A stretch of DNA of 64,000 nucleotides from Geodermatophilus sp. TF02-6 (GTDB lineage: Bacteria > Actinomycetota > Actinomycetes > Mycobacteriales > Geodermatophilaceae). Where the stretch lies: NCBI RefSeq assembly GCF_003319115.1, contig NZ_QOHF01000017.1, forward strand, positions 46,827 to 110,826. The letters run 5' to 3'. A program made the position numbers and the translations under genes. Positions 54,438-62,101 of this stretch are shown piece by piece (positions within the stretch are counted from its first letter, which is position 1; each line of letters begins with the position of its first letter). A model generated the notes under the pieces. The model saw nothing but the letters and a program-made list of their open reading frames with translations. It did not search any database and was not told the origin of the DNA.

Positions 54438-54443
54438 AGTCTA
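54438..54443 (-). promoter_or_regulatory. Leaderless promoter of the DUF222/HNH gene
   Basis: TAGACT on the minus strand, then 8 nt and GTG 54429. Local sequence is less G+C-rich than the neighbourhood. Confidence 0.6.
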
Positions 54444-54552
54444 GTTGAGTCGACCCCGTTGCTCAACATGAACTTGCAGGTCAGCGCTCTGTCCACAGAT
54501 CTGCGGATGCCCTTGACGCGCACTCCTGCGCCCCACCGCGACACCCCATCCT

Positions 54553-54921
54553 CAAGATCGGTTCCCGGCGCTGATCATGTCGCGGTGAAGGCCGAGCCGT
54601 AGGTGTCGATCGCATCGGCGAGGTCTTCCGAACCAAGGCTTCGCTGTCGGCCAGCGGCGTCTGGTTCCTCCGTACCTCGACGAAGTCGACTCCCAGGGCA
54701 GCTGCCACGAGCCCTCCCAGAAGACAACCACGCGTCTCAGGGCCCAGTACCACAGTCGGCTGCTCGGAGTCGAAGAGGCCGGCCAGCGCCGGGAGGACCT
54801 CTGCGTCACGCCACCAGCCCGTCATGTCGGCGAACGAGCTGACGTCGGTGCGGTCGCCGCGCCAGCGGAAGCCGCCGCGCAACCGTTCACGGAGCTGGCG
54901 CGGGGCCGGAGGGGCGGACAT
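54553..54921 (-). pseudogene. Truncated, frameshifted phosphoribosyltransferase-like gene
   Basis: From ATG 54921 the product starts [20 protein letters not shown] and continues through [42 protein letters not shown] and [20 protein letters not shown], the adenine-phosphoribosyltransferase-like fold. At about 54625 the frame shifts: the family continuation [14 protein letters not shown] is in another frame and ends in TGA after GNRS, where the PRPP loop VLLVDDW should follow. The C-terminal third, including the PRPP-binding site, is missing. Not functional. Confidence 0.78.
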
Positions 54922-55060
54922 GCCCCGAGGGTGCCCGGACCCGCGGGCTCACGAGCCGAACCTCGCCGGGTCCTGTCGGAGGAGCACGGCCGTGTGCGAG
55001 GCCGACGCGGTACGGCCTGTGCGACGACCGCCACCTCGGGCCCGTCGGCCGCCCGCCTCC

Positions 55061-55077
55061 TGCCACGTACCGTGGCA
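55061..55077. promoter_or_regulatory. 17-bp palindrome over the hisH -10
   Basis: TGCCACG, TAC, CGTGGCA: perfect 7-bp arms. TACCGT (55068-55073) inside it is a -10, 7 nt before GTG 55081, so the operator-like dyad overlaps a leaderless promoter. A repressor site is plausible, chance not excluded. Confidence 0.5.
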
Positions 55078-55080
55078 GGG

Positions 55081-55719
55081 GTGAAGAAGGTCGTCGTCCT
55101 CGACTACGGCTCGGGCAACCTGCGCTCGGCCGAGCGCGCGCTGGCCCGCGTCGGCGCCGACGTCACGGTGACCGCCGACCGGCAGGCCGCGCTCGAGGCC
55201 GACGGGCTCGTCGTCCCGGGGGTCGGCGCCTTCGCCGCCTGCATGGACGGGCTGCGCGCCGTCGACGGGCCGCGCGTGATCGGTCGCCGGTTGGCCGGCG
55301 GCCGGCCGGTGCTCGGGGTCTGCGTCGGCATGCAGGTGCTGTTCGAGCGCGGCGTCGAGCACGGCCACGACGCCGAGGGCTGCGGGGAGTGGCCCGGCGT
55401 CGTCGAGCAGCTGAAGGCCCCGGTGCTGCCGCACATGGGGTGGAACACCGTCGAGGTGCCCGAGGGCAGCGCGCTCTTCGCCGGCCTCGCGGACCAGCGC
55501 TTCTACTTCGTGCACTCCTACGGCGTGCGCCACCTCCCGCTCGGCGCCGAGGGGCCGCCGTCCCCGCTCGCGAGCCCGATGGTCACCTGGGCCGAGCACG
55601 GCGACCGTTTCGTCGCCGCGGTCGAGAACGGCGCCCTGTCGGCGACCCAGTTCCACCCGGAGAAGAGCGGCGACGCCGGCGCCCAGCTGCTGACCAACTG
55701 GCTCGGCACGCTGGACTGA
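55081..55719 (+). CDS. hisH: Imidazole glycerol phosphate synthase, glutaminase subunit
   Basis: 212 residues, class I glutamine amidotransferase. [15 protein letters not shown] at the start, [10 protein letters not shown], the nucleophile elbow [11 protein letters not shown] with C81, MGWNTV, FVHSYGV and FHPEKS with H192 and E194. It supplies ammonia to HisF. GTG 55081 has TACCGT 7 nt upstream and no ribosome site, so it has its own promoter after the interruption of the his operon. An M28-like peptidase gene follows. Confidence 0.96.
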   Translation: MKKVVVLDYGSGNLRSAERALARVGADVTVTADRQAALEADGLVVPGVGAFAACMDGLRAVDGPRVIGRRLAGGRPVLGVCVGMQVLFERGVEHGHDAEGCGEWPGVVEQLKAPVLPHMGWNTVEVPEGSALFAGLADQRFYFVHSYGVRHLPLGAEGPPSPLASPMVTWAEHGDRFVAAVENGALSATQFHPEKSGDAGAQLLTNWLGTLD

Positions 55720-55787
55720 CGCCGGACCGGAGCCGGTCGGCCGCCTAGGGTGACGCCGTCCCGTCCCGGCGTCCCGCGGAGGTGCGT

Positions 55788-58091
55788 GTGCCCGCCGAGC
55801 AGCCCCCACCCCGCGGACGACGCCTCGCCGGTCTCGTCGTCGTGGCGCTCCTCCTCGGCCTGACCGGCTGGTCGGTCGCCGCGCTCGGGCCGCCGAGCCC
55901 GCTACCCCCCGATGCCCCCGCCGACCGGTTCAGCGCCGCCCGCGCGTTCGAGCACGTCCAGCGCGTGGGCGCCCGTCCGCACGTCGCCGGCAGCGCCGCG
56001 GACGCCGACGTCGTCACCTACCTGGTCGACACGCTGACCGGCCTCGGCCTGGACACCCGCGTCCAGACCGCGGTGGGCGCCCGACCGTCCGGCCCCGGAG
56101 CCGCCGAGATGGCCACGGTGCGCAACGTCGTCGCCGTGCTGCCCGGCAGCGACCCGGCCGGGCGGCTGTTCCTCGTCGCCCACCACGACTCGGTCCAGAC
56201 CGGGCCGGGCGCCAGCGACGACGGCGCCGGCGTGGCCGCGCTGCTCGAGTCGGTCCGCGCCCTCGCCCAGGGGCCGCGGCCGCGCAACGACGTCGTGGTG
56301 CTGTTCACCGACGCCGAGGAGGCCTGCCTCTGCGGCGCGGAGGCGTTCATCGCGTCGCACCCGCTCGCCGGCCAGGGCGGCGTGGTGCTCAACTTCGAGG
56401 CACGCGGCACCGGCGGCCCGCCGGTCATGTTCCAGACCTCGCCCGGCAACTCGGGCCTGGCCGCGGTCTTCGCCGGCGCGGCGCCCCACCCGGTGGCCAC
56501 CAGCTTCGCCGTCGAGGTCTACCGCGCGCTGCCCAACGACACCGACCTCACCCCGTTCCTCGACGACGGTCGGTTCACCGGGATGAACACCGCTTTCGTC
56601 GACGGCGCCGCCGCCTACCACACCCCACAGGACACCCCCGACCGGCAGGACCCGGCGAGCCTGCAGGCCATGGGGGACAACGCCCTGGCGCTGGCGCGCG
56701 CGCTCGGCGACCGCGACCTCGCCACCCTGGCCGGGCCGGCAGCCGGCGACGCCACCTACCTGCCGGTCCTCGGTCGGCTGGTCCGCTACCCGGGGTCGCT
56801 GGTCTGGCCCCTGGCGGCCGCCGCCGCCGCCGCGGTCCTGCTGCTCGTCGGGGTGCTCGCCCGGCGGGGAACCAGCTCCCCCGGCCGGACGGCGGCGGCG
56901 ACCGGCCTCGCCCTGCTGCCGCTGGCCGCCGCGCCGCTGGCGGTGCACGGCCTGTGGCTGCTGCTGGTCGCCGTCCGGCCGGGCTACCGCACGGTGCTCG
57001 ACCCCTGGCGGCCCGGCTGGTACCGGCTCGCCGCCGTCGCACTCGTCCTCGCCGTCGTCCTGGCCTGGTACGGACTGCTGCGCCGTCGGGTCGGCGCCGC
57101 CGCGCTGGCCGCCGGCGCCCTGGTGTGGCTCGCGGTCCTGGGAGTGGTGCTGGCCGCGCTGGCGCCGGGCGGCTCCTACCTGGCGGCGCTGCCCGCGCTG
57201 GCCGGAGCGCTGGCCGGGCTGGTCCGCGCACCGGGGCTGCGTCCGGTCGCGGTCCTGCTCGCCGGTGCGGTCGCGGTCGTCGTCCTGGCGCCGACCGTGG
57301 CCCTGTTCCTCCCGGCGCTGGGGATGTCCGGCGCGGCCGCGCCGTCGGTCGTCGTGACGCTGGGCGCCCTCGCGCTGCTGCCGGCCGTCGAGCTGCTCCT
57401 CGCCGACGGGCGCCGGCTCCCCGCCGCCGTGCCGGGGGTCGCCGTCGTCGCCGCGGTCGCCTGCACGCTGGCCGGGCTGTCGGTCGACCGGTTCGACCCC
57501 CGGCACCCGATCCCCAGCCAGCTGGCCTACGTCCTCGACACCGACGCCGGCCGGGCCTGGTGGGCCACCACCGAGGCCGACCCGGGCGAGTACACGTCCC
57601 GCTACGTCCGCGGCCCGTCGCAGCTACCGGCGGCGTACCCGTACCCGGGTGGGGACGACGTGTCGAGCGGGCCGGCCCAGGTCGCGGCGCTGCCCGCCCC
57701 GCGGGTCGAACCGGTCGCCGAGCGGCTCACCGGTGGCCGCCGCGAGATCACCGTGCGGGTGATCCCGCAGCGGGAGGGCGTGCGGCTCCTGGCCCTCGAT
57801 CTGGACGCCGGCGAGGGCACCGTCGTCGCGGCCCGCGCCGAGGCCCGTGACGTGCCGGAGGCGGCGCTCGGCGGGCACCGCCTGCGGGTGACCTTCTCCG
57901 CGCCGCCGGCCGACGGCGTGGAGCTCCGGGTCACCGTCGAGGGCGGCGGCCCGCCGGACCTGCTGGTCGTCGACGGTAGCGACGGCCTGGACGGCCTGCC
58001 CGGCTTCGTGCCACGGCCCGCGGACGTCGACGCCGCCGGGTCGCACAGCTCGGACCTGGTGCTGGTCTCGGCCACCGTCGCGCTGGGCTGA
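55788..58091 (+). CDS. M28-family metallopeptidase with a multi-helix membrane domain
   Basis: 767 residues. A short cytoplasmic head, a membrane helix at about 12-33, then an M28 peptidase domain: HHDSVQTG (H133 ligand), GASDDGAG (shared Asp), FTDAEEACLCG (Glu pair) and AAYHTPQDT (His). From about 340 come eight or so membrane helices and a C-terminal beta-rich region. This is the layout of actinobacterial and fungal Fxna/Pff1-type peptidases, active outside the cell. GTG 55788 is chosen over 55782 for its GGAGG spacing. Substrate unknown; it splits hisH from hisA. Confidence 0.9.
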   Translation: MPAEQPPPRGRRLAGLVVVALLLGLTGWSVAALGPPSPLPPDAPADRFSAARAFEHVQRVGARPHVAGSAADADVVTYLVDTLTGLGLDTRVQTAVGARPSGPGAAEMATVRNVVAVLPGSDPAGRLFLVAHHDSVQTGPGASDDGAGVAALLESVRALAQGPRPRNDVVVLFTDAEEACLCGAEAFIASHPLAGQGGVVLNFEARGTGGPPVMFQTSPGNSGLAAVFAGAAPHPVATSFAVEVYRALPNDTDLTPFLDDGRFTGMNTAFVDGAAAYHTPQDTPDRQDPASLQAMGDNALALARALGDRDLATLAGPAAGDATYLPVLGRLVRYPGSLVWPLAAAAAAAVLLLVGVLARRGTSSPGRTAAATGLALLPLAAAPLAVHGLWLLLVAVRPGYRTVLDPWRPGWYRLAAVALVLAVVLAWYGLLRRRVGAAALAAGALVWLAVLGVVLAALAPGGSYLAALPALAGALAGLVRAPGLRPVAVLLAGAVAVVVLAPTVALFLPALGMSGAAAPSVVVTLGALALLPAVELLLADGRRLPAAVPGVAVVAAVACTLAGLSVDRFDPRHPIPSQLAYVLDTDAGRAWWATTEADPGEYTSRYVRGPSQLPAAYPYPGGDDVSSGPAQVAALPAPRVEPVAERLTGGRREITVRVIPQREGVRLLALDLDAGEGTVVAARAEARDVPEAALGGHRLRVTFSAPPADGVELRVTVEGGGPPDLLVVDGSDGLDGLPGFVPRPADVDAAGSHSSDLVLVSATVALG

Positions 58092-58124
58092 GCGACCGCG
58101 GCCGGCGGGCCCGGGCCGCGGCGC

Positions 58125-58487
58125 TCACCAGCGCCGGCTCCACCGCCGGTGCCGGAGGAACACCACGAGCAGCAGCAGGGCGAGGACCGGGGGAGCGCCG
58201 TGCACGAGCGCCACCACCGACCAGACCAGGACCATCGCCACGAGGACGGCGACCGCCGCCCGCGGGGCCCACGCCGGCGGGCCCGGCGCCCGACGGGCCG
58301 GTGGCGGCTCGGCGGGGAGGTCGGCCAGCAGCGGCGGGAGCTCGTCGAGGTGCACCGCCGCGTGCGCGCGGGCCGCCCGCTCGTCGTACTCGCCGACGGT
58401 CAGCCGCCCCTCGGCGAGGTTCCGGCCGAGCCGCTCCACCACCCGCTGCCGGTCGGCGTCCCCCGCGCGCATCCGCGATGGCTCCAT
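58125..58487 (-). CDS. DUF1707 protein with a membrane hairpin
   Basis: 120 residues. The N-terminus MRAGDADRQRVVERLGRNLA and EGRLTVGEYDERAARAHAA is the DUF1707 signature; two membrane helices at about 76-95 and 98-112 follow, ending RHRRWSRRW. DUF1707 proteins are small actinobacterial membrane proteins of unknown role, often paired with envelope stress genes. ATG 58487 has GGAGG eight bases upstream. It runs against the M28 gene. Confidence 0.9.
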   Translation of the reverse strand: MEPSRMRAGDADRQRVVERLGRNLAEGRLTVGEYDERAARAHAAVHLDELPPLLADLPAEPPPARRAPGPPAWAPRAAVAVLVAMVLVWSVVALVHGAPPVLALLLLVVFLRHRRWSRRW

Positions 58488-58574
58488 GTCGCCCGCCTCC
58501 TCCGTCTCCCGGCCCCATGCTCCGCCGCGCAGCGGTACGCCGTCGTCGGCGCGGGAGCGGCTGTGCGCCTACGC

Positions 58575-58591
58575 GGCCCGACGTACGGGCC
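58575..58591 (-). terminator. Short hairpin after the nitroreductase gene
   Basis: GGCCCG, ACGTA, CGGGCC, 15 bp past the nitroreductase stop on the minus strand. Short but G+C-only stem. Confidence 0.45.
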
Positions 58592-58606
58592 AACGTCCCG
58601 GGGCGG

Positions 58607-59206
58607 TCACCAGTGCCCGCGGTGCACGACCTCCTCGACGCCGCGCCGACCGCGCCGCAGGGACGGCGACCGGCGGTCCTCCCCGCCCGGGTAGCCCACC
58701 GAGAGGCAGCCGACCGGCCGGTGGCCGTCGGGGACGCCGAAGGCCTCCCGGAAGGCGTCCACCCGATCGGCGGGGACGCCGAAGAAGCAGGCGCCCAGCC
58801 CCTCGTCGACCGCGGTCAGCAGCACCAGCAGGGCCGCCATCCCGGTGTCGACGTCCCAGTAGGGAACCGGCCAGCGCGCCTCGTCACGGTCGGTCCAGCC
58901 CTTGTCCGGCTCGGCGTAGCGGTCCAGGTAGGCCGCCCTGCACGACAGCGCCACGATCAGCAACGGCGCCCGGCGCATCCGGGTGAGCCAGCCGTCGGGT
59001 GTCCCGCCGGTCGTGGTCACCGTCCAGAAGCGATCCCGCTCCTCGGGGGTCTCGAGCACCAGGAACGCCCAGCCCTGGGTGAACCCCGCCGACGGCGCCC
59101 GGATCGCGTGCTCCAGCAGCCGCTCCCGCACCTGCGGCGGCACCGGCCGGTCGGGGTCGTAGTCGCGCACCATGCGCCGCCGGCGGACGACGTCGGCGAA
59201 CTCCAC
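58607..59206 (-). CDS. Nitroreductase family protein
   Basis: 199 residues, FMN-dependent oxidoreductase fold. VEFADVVRRRRMVRDYDPDRPV at the start is split by the RRxxRxY flavin motif; APSAGFTQGWAFLVL is the second FMN-binding stretch; GACFFGVP and VGCLSVGYPGG complete it. GTG 59206 is chosen because the family begins here and a G-rich site (GGGTGGCGGT) precedes it. The electron acceptor is unknown. Divergent from hisA. Confidence 0.9.
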   Translation of the reverse strand: MEFADVVRRRRMVRDYDPDRPVPPQVRERLLEHAIRAPSAGFTQGWAFLVLETPEERDRFWTVTTTGGTPDGWLTRMRRAPLLIVALSCRAAYLDRYAEPDKGWTDRDEARWPVPYWDVDTGMAALLVLLTAVDEGLGACFFGVPADRVDAFREAFGVPDGHRPVGCLSVGYPGGEDRRSPSLRRGRRGVEEVVHRGHW

Positions 59207-59328
59207 ACCGCCACCCTGCCAGGCCGCCACCCTGCCACCCCGCCGCGGCGCCCCGGGGAACGCGGTGCCGCAGCGCCCGCACGCCGCCACCCTCCGGCCG
59301 GTGACGCGGGCGACAGGAGGGACGTCAC

Positions 59329-59334
59329 TAGCCT
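59329..59334 (+). promoter_or_regulatory. Leaderless promoter of hisA
   Basis: TAGCCT, then 6 nt to GTG 59341. No ribosome site. It restarts transcription for hisA, ridA-like and hisF. Confidence 0.6.
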
Positions 59335-59340
59335 GAGGGC

Positions 59341-60072
59341 GTGCCGAAGCTGCAGCTGCTGCCCGCCGTCGACGTCGCCGACGGCCAGGCCGTCCGGCTC
59401 GTGCAGGGGGAGGCCGGCAGCGAGACCTCCTACGGCGACCCCCTCGAGGCGGCGCTGACCTGGCAGCGCGACGGCGCCGAGTGGGTGCACCTGGTCGACC
59501 TCGACGCCGCCTTCGGCCGGGGCAGCAACCGTGCGCTGCTCGCCCGCGTCGTCGGCGAGCTCGACGTCGACGTGGAGCTCTCCGGCGGCATCCGGGACGA
59601 CGCGTCGCTGGCCGCGGCGCTGGCCACCGGCTGCCGGCGGGTCAACCTGGGCACTGCCGCGCTGGAGTCGCCGGAGTGGTGTGCCGCGGCCATCGCCGAG
59701 CACGGCGACCGGATCGCCGTCGGCCTCGACGTCCGCGGCACCCGGCTGGCCGCCCGCGGGTGGACCCGCGAGGGCGGCGAGCTCTACGAGACCCTCACCC
59801 GGCTCGACGCCGAGGGCTGCGCCCGCTACGTGGTCACCGACATCACCAAGGACGGCACGCTGCGCGGACCCAACCTCGACCTGCTGCGCGAGGTCTGCGC
59901 CGCCACCGACCGCCCGGTCGTCGCCTCGGGCGGGGTCAGCTCCCTGGACGACGTCCGGGCGCTGGCCCGGCTCACGCCGGTGGGCGTGGAGGGCGCCATC
60001 GTGGGCAAGGCCCTCTACGCCGGCGCGTTCACCCTGCCCGAGGCGCTGAAGGTGACCGAGGAGTTCGCGTGA
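59341..60072 (+). CDS. hisA: Phosphoribosyl isomerase HisA, PriA type
   Basis: 243 residues, (beta/alpha)8 barrel. [20 protein letters not shown] with D11 and R19, [23 protein letters not shown] (the Arg and Trp of PriA loop 5) and [10 protein letters not shown] with the second catalytic Asp. These are PriA-type residues, so the enzyme probably does both the HisA and TrpF Amadori isomerisations, which predicts no separate trpF in the genome. The stop overlaps the next gene. Confidence 0.95.
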   Translation: MPKLQLLPAVDVADGQAVRLVQGEAGSETSYGDPLEAALTWQRDGAEWVHLVDLDAAFGRGSNRALLARVVGELDVDVELSGGIRDDASLAAALATGCRRVNLGTAALESPEWCAAAIAEHGDRIAVGLDVRGTRLAARGWTREGGELYETLTRLDAEGCARYVVTDITKDGTLRGPNLDLLREVCAATDRPVVASGGVSSLDDVRALARLTPVGVEGAIVGKALYAGAFTLPEALKVTEEFA

Positions 60073-60458
60073 GCACGGTGCGGCTGGGCTCCGGCGGGCC
60101 CTGGGAGGACGTCGTCGGCTACAGCCGCGTCGTCGTGGTGGGGGACCAGGCCTGGGTCAGCGGCTGCACTGCCACCGTCGACGGCGAGGTCGTGCACCCC
60201 GGCGACGTGGGCGCCCAGGCCCGGGTGGCGTTCTCGGTGCTCGTCCGGTCGCTGGAGAGCGCCGGGTTCAGGGCTGCCGACGTCGTCCGCACCCGCATGT
60301 ACGTCACCGACACCAGTCGCTGGGAGGAGGTGGGCCGGGTGCACGGCGAGGTCTTCGGCGCCGTCCGGCCGGCCACCGCGATGATCGGCGTCGCCTCGCT
60401 GCTGCACCCCGACATGCTGGTCGAGGTGGAGGCCGACGCGGTGCGGGGCGCGTCGTGA
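60069..60458 (+). CDS. RidA-like (YjgF/Rid family) protein inside the his operon
   Basis: 129 residues. [42 protein letters not shown] and the C-terminal [45 protein letters not shown] fit the Rid family. The arginine that binds the substrate carboxylate in RidA is placed as R in VVRTRMYV. It overlaps hisA and hisF by 4 bp each, so it is made with them. Likely removes reactive enamine/imine intermediates, or aids a step of the his pathway. Confidence 0.88.
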   Translation: MSTVRLGSGGPWEDVVGYSRVVVVGDQAWVSGCTATVDGEVVHPGDVGAQARVAFSVLVRSLESAGFRAADVVRTRMYVTDTSRWEEVGRVHGEVFGAVRPATAMIGVASLLHPDMLVEVEADAVRGAS

Positions 60459-61225
60459 GCCTCGCCGTCCGCGTCATCCCGTGCCTGGACGTCGACGCCG
60501 GCCGGGTGGTCAAGGGGGTCAACTTCGTCGACCTGCGCGACGCCGGCGACCCGGTCGAGATGGCCCGCGTCTACGACGCCGAGGGTGCCGACGAGCTGAC
60601 CTTCCTCGACATCACCGCCAGCTCCGGCGACCGGGAGACCACCTACGACGTCGTCCGCCGGACCGCGGAGAGCGTGTTCATCCCGCTGACCGTCGGCGGC
60701 GGTGTGCGGTCGGTGGCCGACGTCGACCGGCTGCTGCGCGCGGGCGCGGACAAGGTCGCGGTCAACACCGCCGCCGTCGCCCGGCCCGAGCTGATCGGCG
60801 AGATCACCGACCGCTTCGGCAACCAGGTGCTGGTGCTCTCCCTCGACGCCCGGCGCTGCCGCGACGGCGCGGTCACCGACTCCGGCTTCGAGATCACCAC
60901 CCACGGCGGGCGGCGCGGCACCGGCCGGGACGCCGTCGAGTGGGTGGTGCGGGCCGCCGAGCTCGGCGCCGGCGAGGTGCTGCTCAACTCGATGGACGCC
61001 GACGGCACCCAGGCCGGCTTCGACACCGAGCTGATCCGGGCGGTGCGCCGCGAGGTCACCGTGCCGGTGGTCGCCAGTGGGGGGGCCGGGGAGCCGGAGC
61101 ACTTCCCGCCGGCGGTGGCAGCCGGCGCCGACGCGGTGCTGGCCGCCAGCGTCTTCCACTTCGGCAAGCTGCGCATCGGCGAGGTCAAGGCCGCGCTCGC
61201 CGGCGCCGGTGTCCCCGTGCGGTGA
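60455..61225 (+). CDS. hisF: Imidazole glycerol phosphate synthase, cyclase subunit
   Basis: 256 residues, barrel. [18 protein letters not shown] with catalytic D11, [25 protein letters not shown] with the second catalytic Asp, [12 protein letters not shown] and [13 protein letters not shown]. It accepts ammonia from HisH and forms the imidazole ring and AICAR. GTG 60455 overlaps the RidA-like gene. A hairpin follows the stop. Confidence 0.97.
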   Translation: MSLAVRVIPCLDVDAGRVVKGVNFVDLRDAGDPVEMARVYDAEGADELTFLDITASSGDRETTYDVVRRTAESVFIPLTVGGGVRSVADVDRLLRAGADKVAVNTAAVARPELIGEITDRFGNQVLVLSLDARRCRDGAVTDSGFEITTHGGRRGTGRDAVEWVVRAAELGAGEVLLNSMDADGTQAGFDTELIRAVRREVTVPVVASGGAGEPEHFPPAVAAGADAVLAASVFHFGKLRIGEVKAALAGAGVPVR

Positions 61226-61229
61226 CATC

Positions 61230-61247
61230 GTCGTCCTACCGGACGAC
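61230..61247 (+). terminator. Hairpin after hisF
   Basis: GTCGTCC, TACC, GGACGAC, 4 bp past the stop. A fragment AGAAGGACCCCTCCGGGG of the dispersed element follows at about 61266. Confidence 0.6.
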
Positions 61248-61301
61248 ACCGCGTCCAGGTGCCCAGAAGGACCCCTCCGGGGCACACTGGGCGCGACACC
61301 G

Positions 61302-61919
61302 TCAGCCGGTGGTGACCCGGGCGGCGTCCCGGCGGCCGCTGGCCCACAGCAGCAGCTCCAGCGGCTCGCCCGAGACGACCGTCTCCGGCGTCCCGCTGCC
61401 GAACCGCCTCTCCTCGCCGGGCGCGTCGCTGCGGCGCAGCACCAGCGCACCCGGGACCTGGCCGGCGGCGACCCGGCCGAAGAGGCCGAGGGCGCGCCAG
61501 AGGCGGTCCTGCGCCGCCCGCGGCAGCGGCCGCGGCGCCCAGCCCGGCTGGGCGCGGCGCACGTCCTCGTGGTGCACGACGTACTCGACCGTGTCGAGCG
61601 CCCCGGCCACCGGTGGCCAGGCGGCCGGCAGCCAGGGGGGCGGGCCGGAGCGCACGCGGTCGACCAGTTCGGCGTAGGGGGTCCCGGTCCGCAGCCGGTC
61701 CTCCACGCGGTGCGACCAGGCGGCCAGCGGCCGGCCGACCGGCGTCGTCTCCAGCGCGAACCCGGGCACCGCGTCGGGACGGCGGTCGCGGGTGACCAGG
61801 TGCGCGGCCAGGTGGGCGGTGTCCCAGCCCTCGCACAGGGTGGGCGCGTGCGGCCCCAGCTCGTCGAGCAGGTCGGCCAGCTCGGCGCGCTCGGCGGCCG
61901 CGAGGGAGCGAGTCGTCAC
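61302..61919 (-). CDS. TIGR03085-like / DinB-fold metal-binding protein
   Basis: 205 residues. LCEGWDTAHLAAHLVTRDRRPD near the N-terminus and VEYVVHHEDVRRAQPGW in the middle hold the His residues of the metal site; the fold is the maleylpyruvate-isomerase/DinB four-helix bundle. Such proteins may be thiol-dependent (mycothiol) enzymes in actinobacteria. Start GTG 61919. Convergent with hisF. Substrate unknown. Confidence 0.85.
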   Translation of the reverse strand: MTTRSLAAAERAELADLLDELGPHAPTLCEGWDTAHLAAHLVTRDRRPDAVPGFALETTPVGRPLAAWSHRVEDRLRTGTPYAELVDRVRSGPPPWLPAAWPPVAGALDTVEYVVHHEDVRRAQPGWAPRPLPRAAQDRLWRALGLFGRVAAGQVPGALVLRRSDAPGEERRFGSGTPETVVSGEPLELLLWASGRRDAARVTTG

Positions 61920-62062
61920 ACCGCGGGGGTTACCGACGTGGACGGGCCGGGAAACGGGCCGGCCGAACCGTCCCGGCCGAGCTCGTCGGACCGTCCGGTG
62001 CCCGTCGGCCCGTCCGGCGCCGGCAGTCCGTGCGACGCCCGTTAGCGGGTCTAAGCACCGCG

Positions 62063-62068
62063 TACAGT
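62063..62068 (+). promoter_or_regulatory. Candidate -10 of the ABC exporter gene
   Basis: TACAGT, followed by a short leader with GAGGAG (62092-62097) before GTG 62102. Confidence 0.5.
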
Positions 62069-62101
62069 CGGTGATCCCGCCCTGTCCACGTGAGGAGCGC
62101 C

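Noticed and set aside
54481..54921. Intact 146-residue phosphoribosyltransferase
   Set aside because: Motifs switch frame near 54625 and the PRPP-binding loop is missing.
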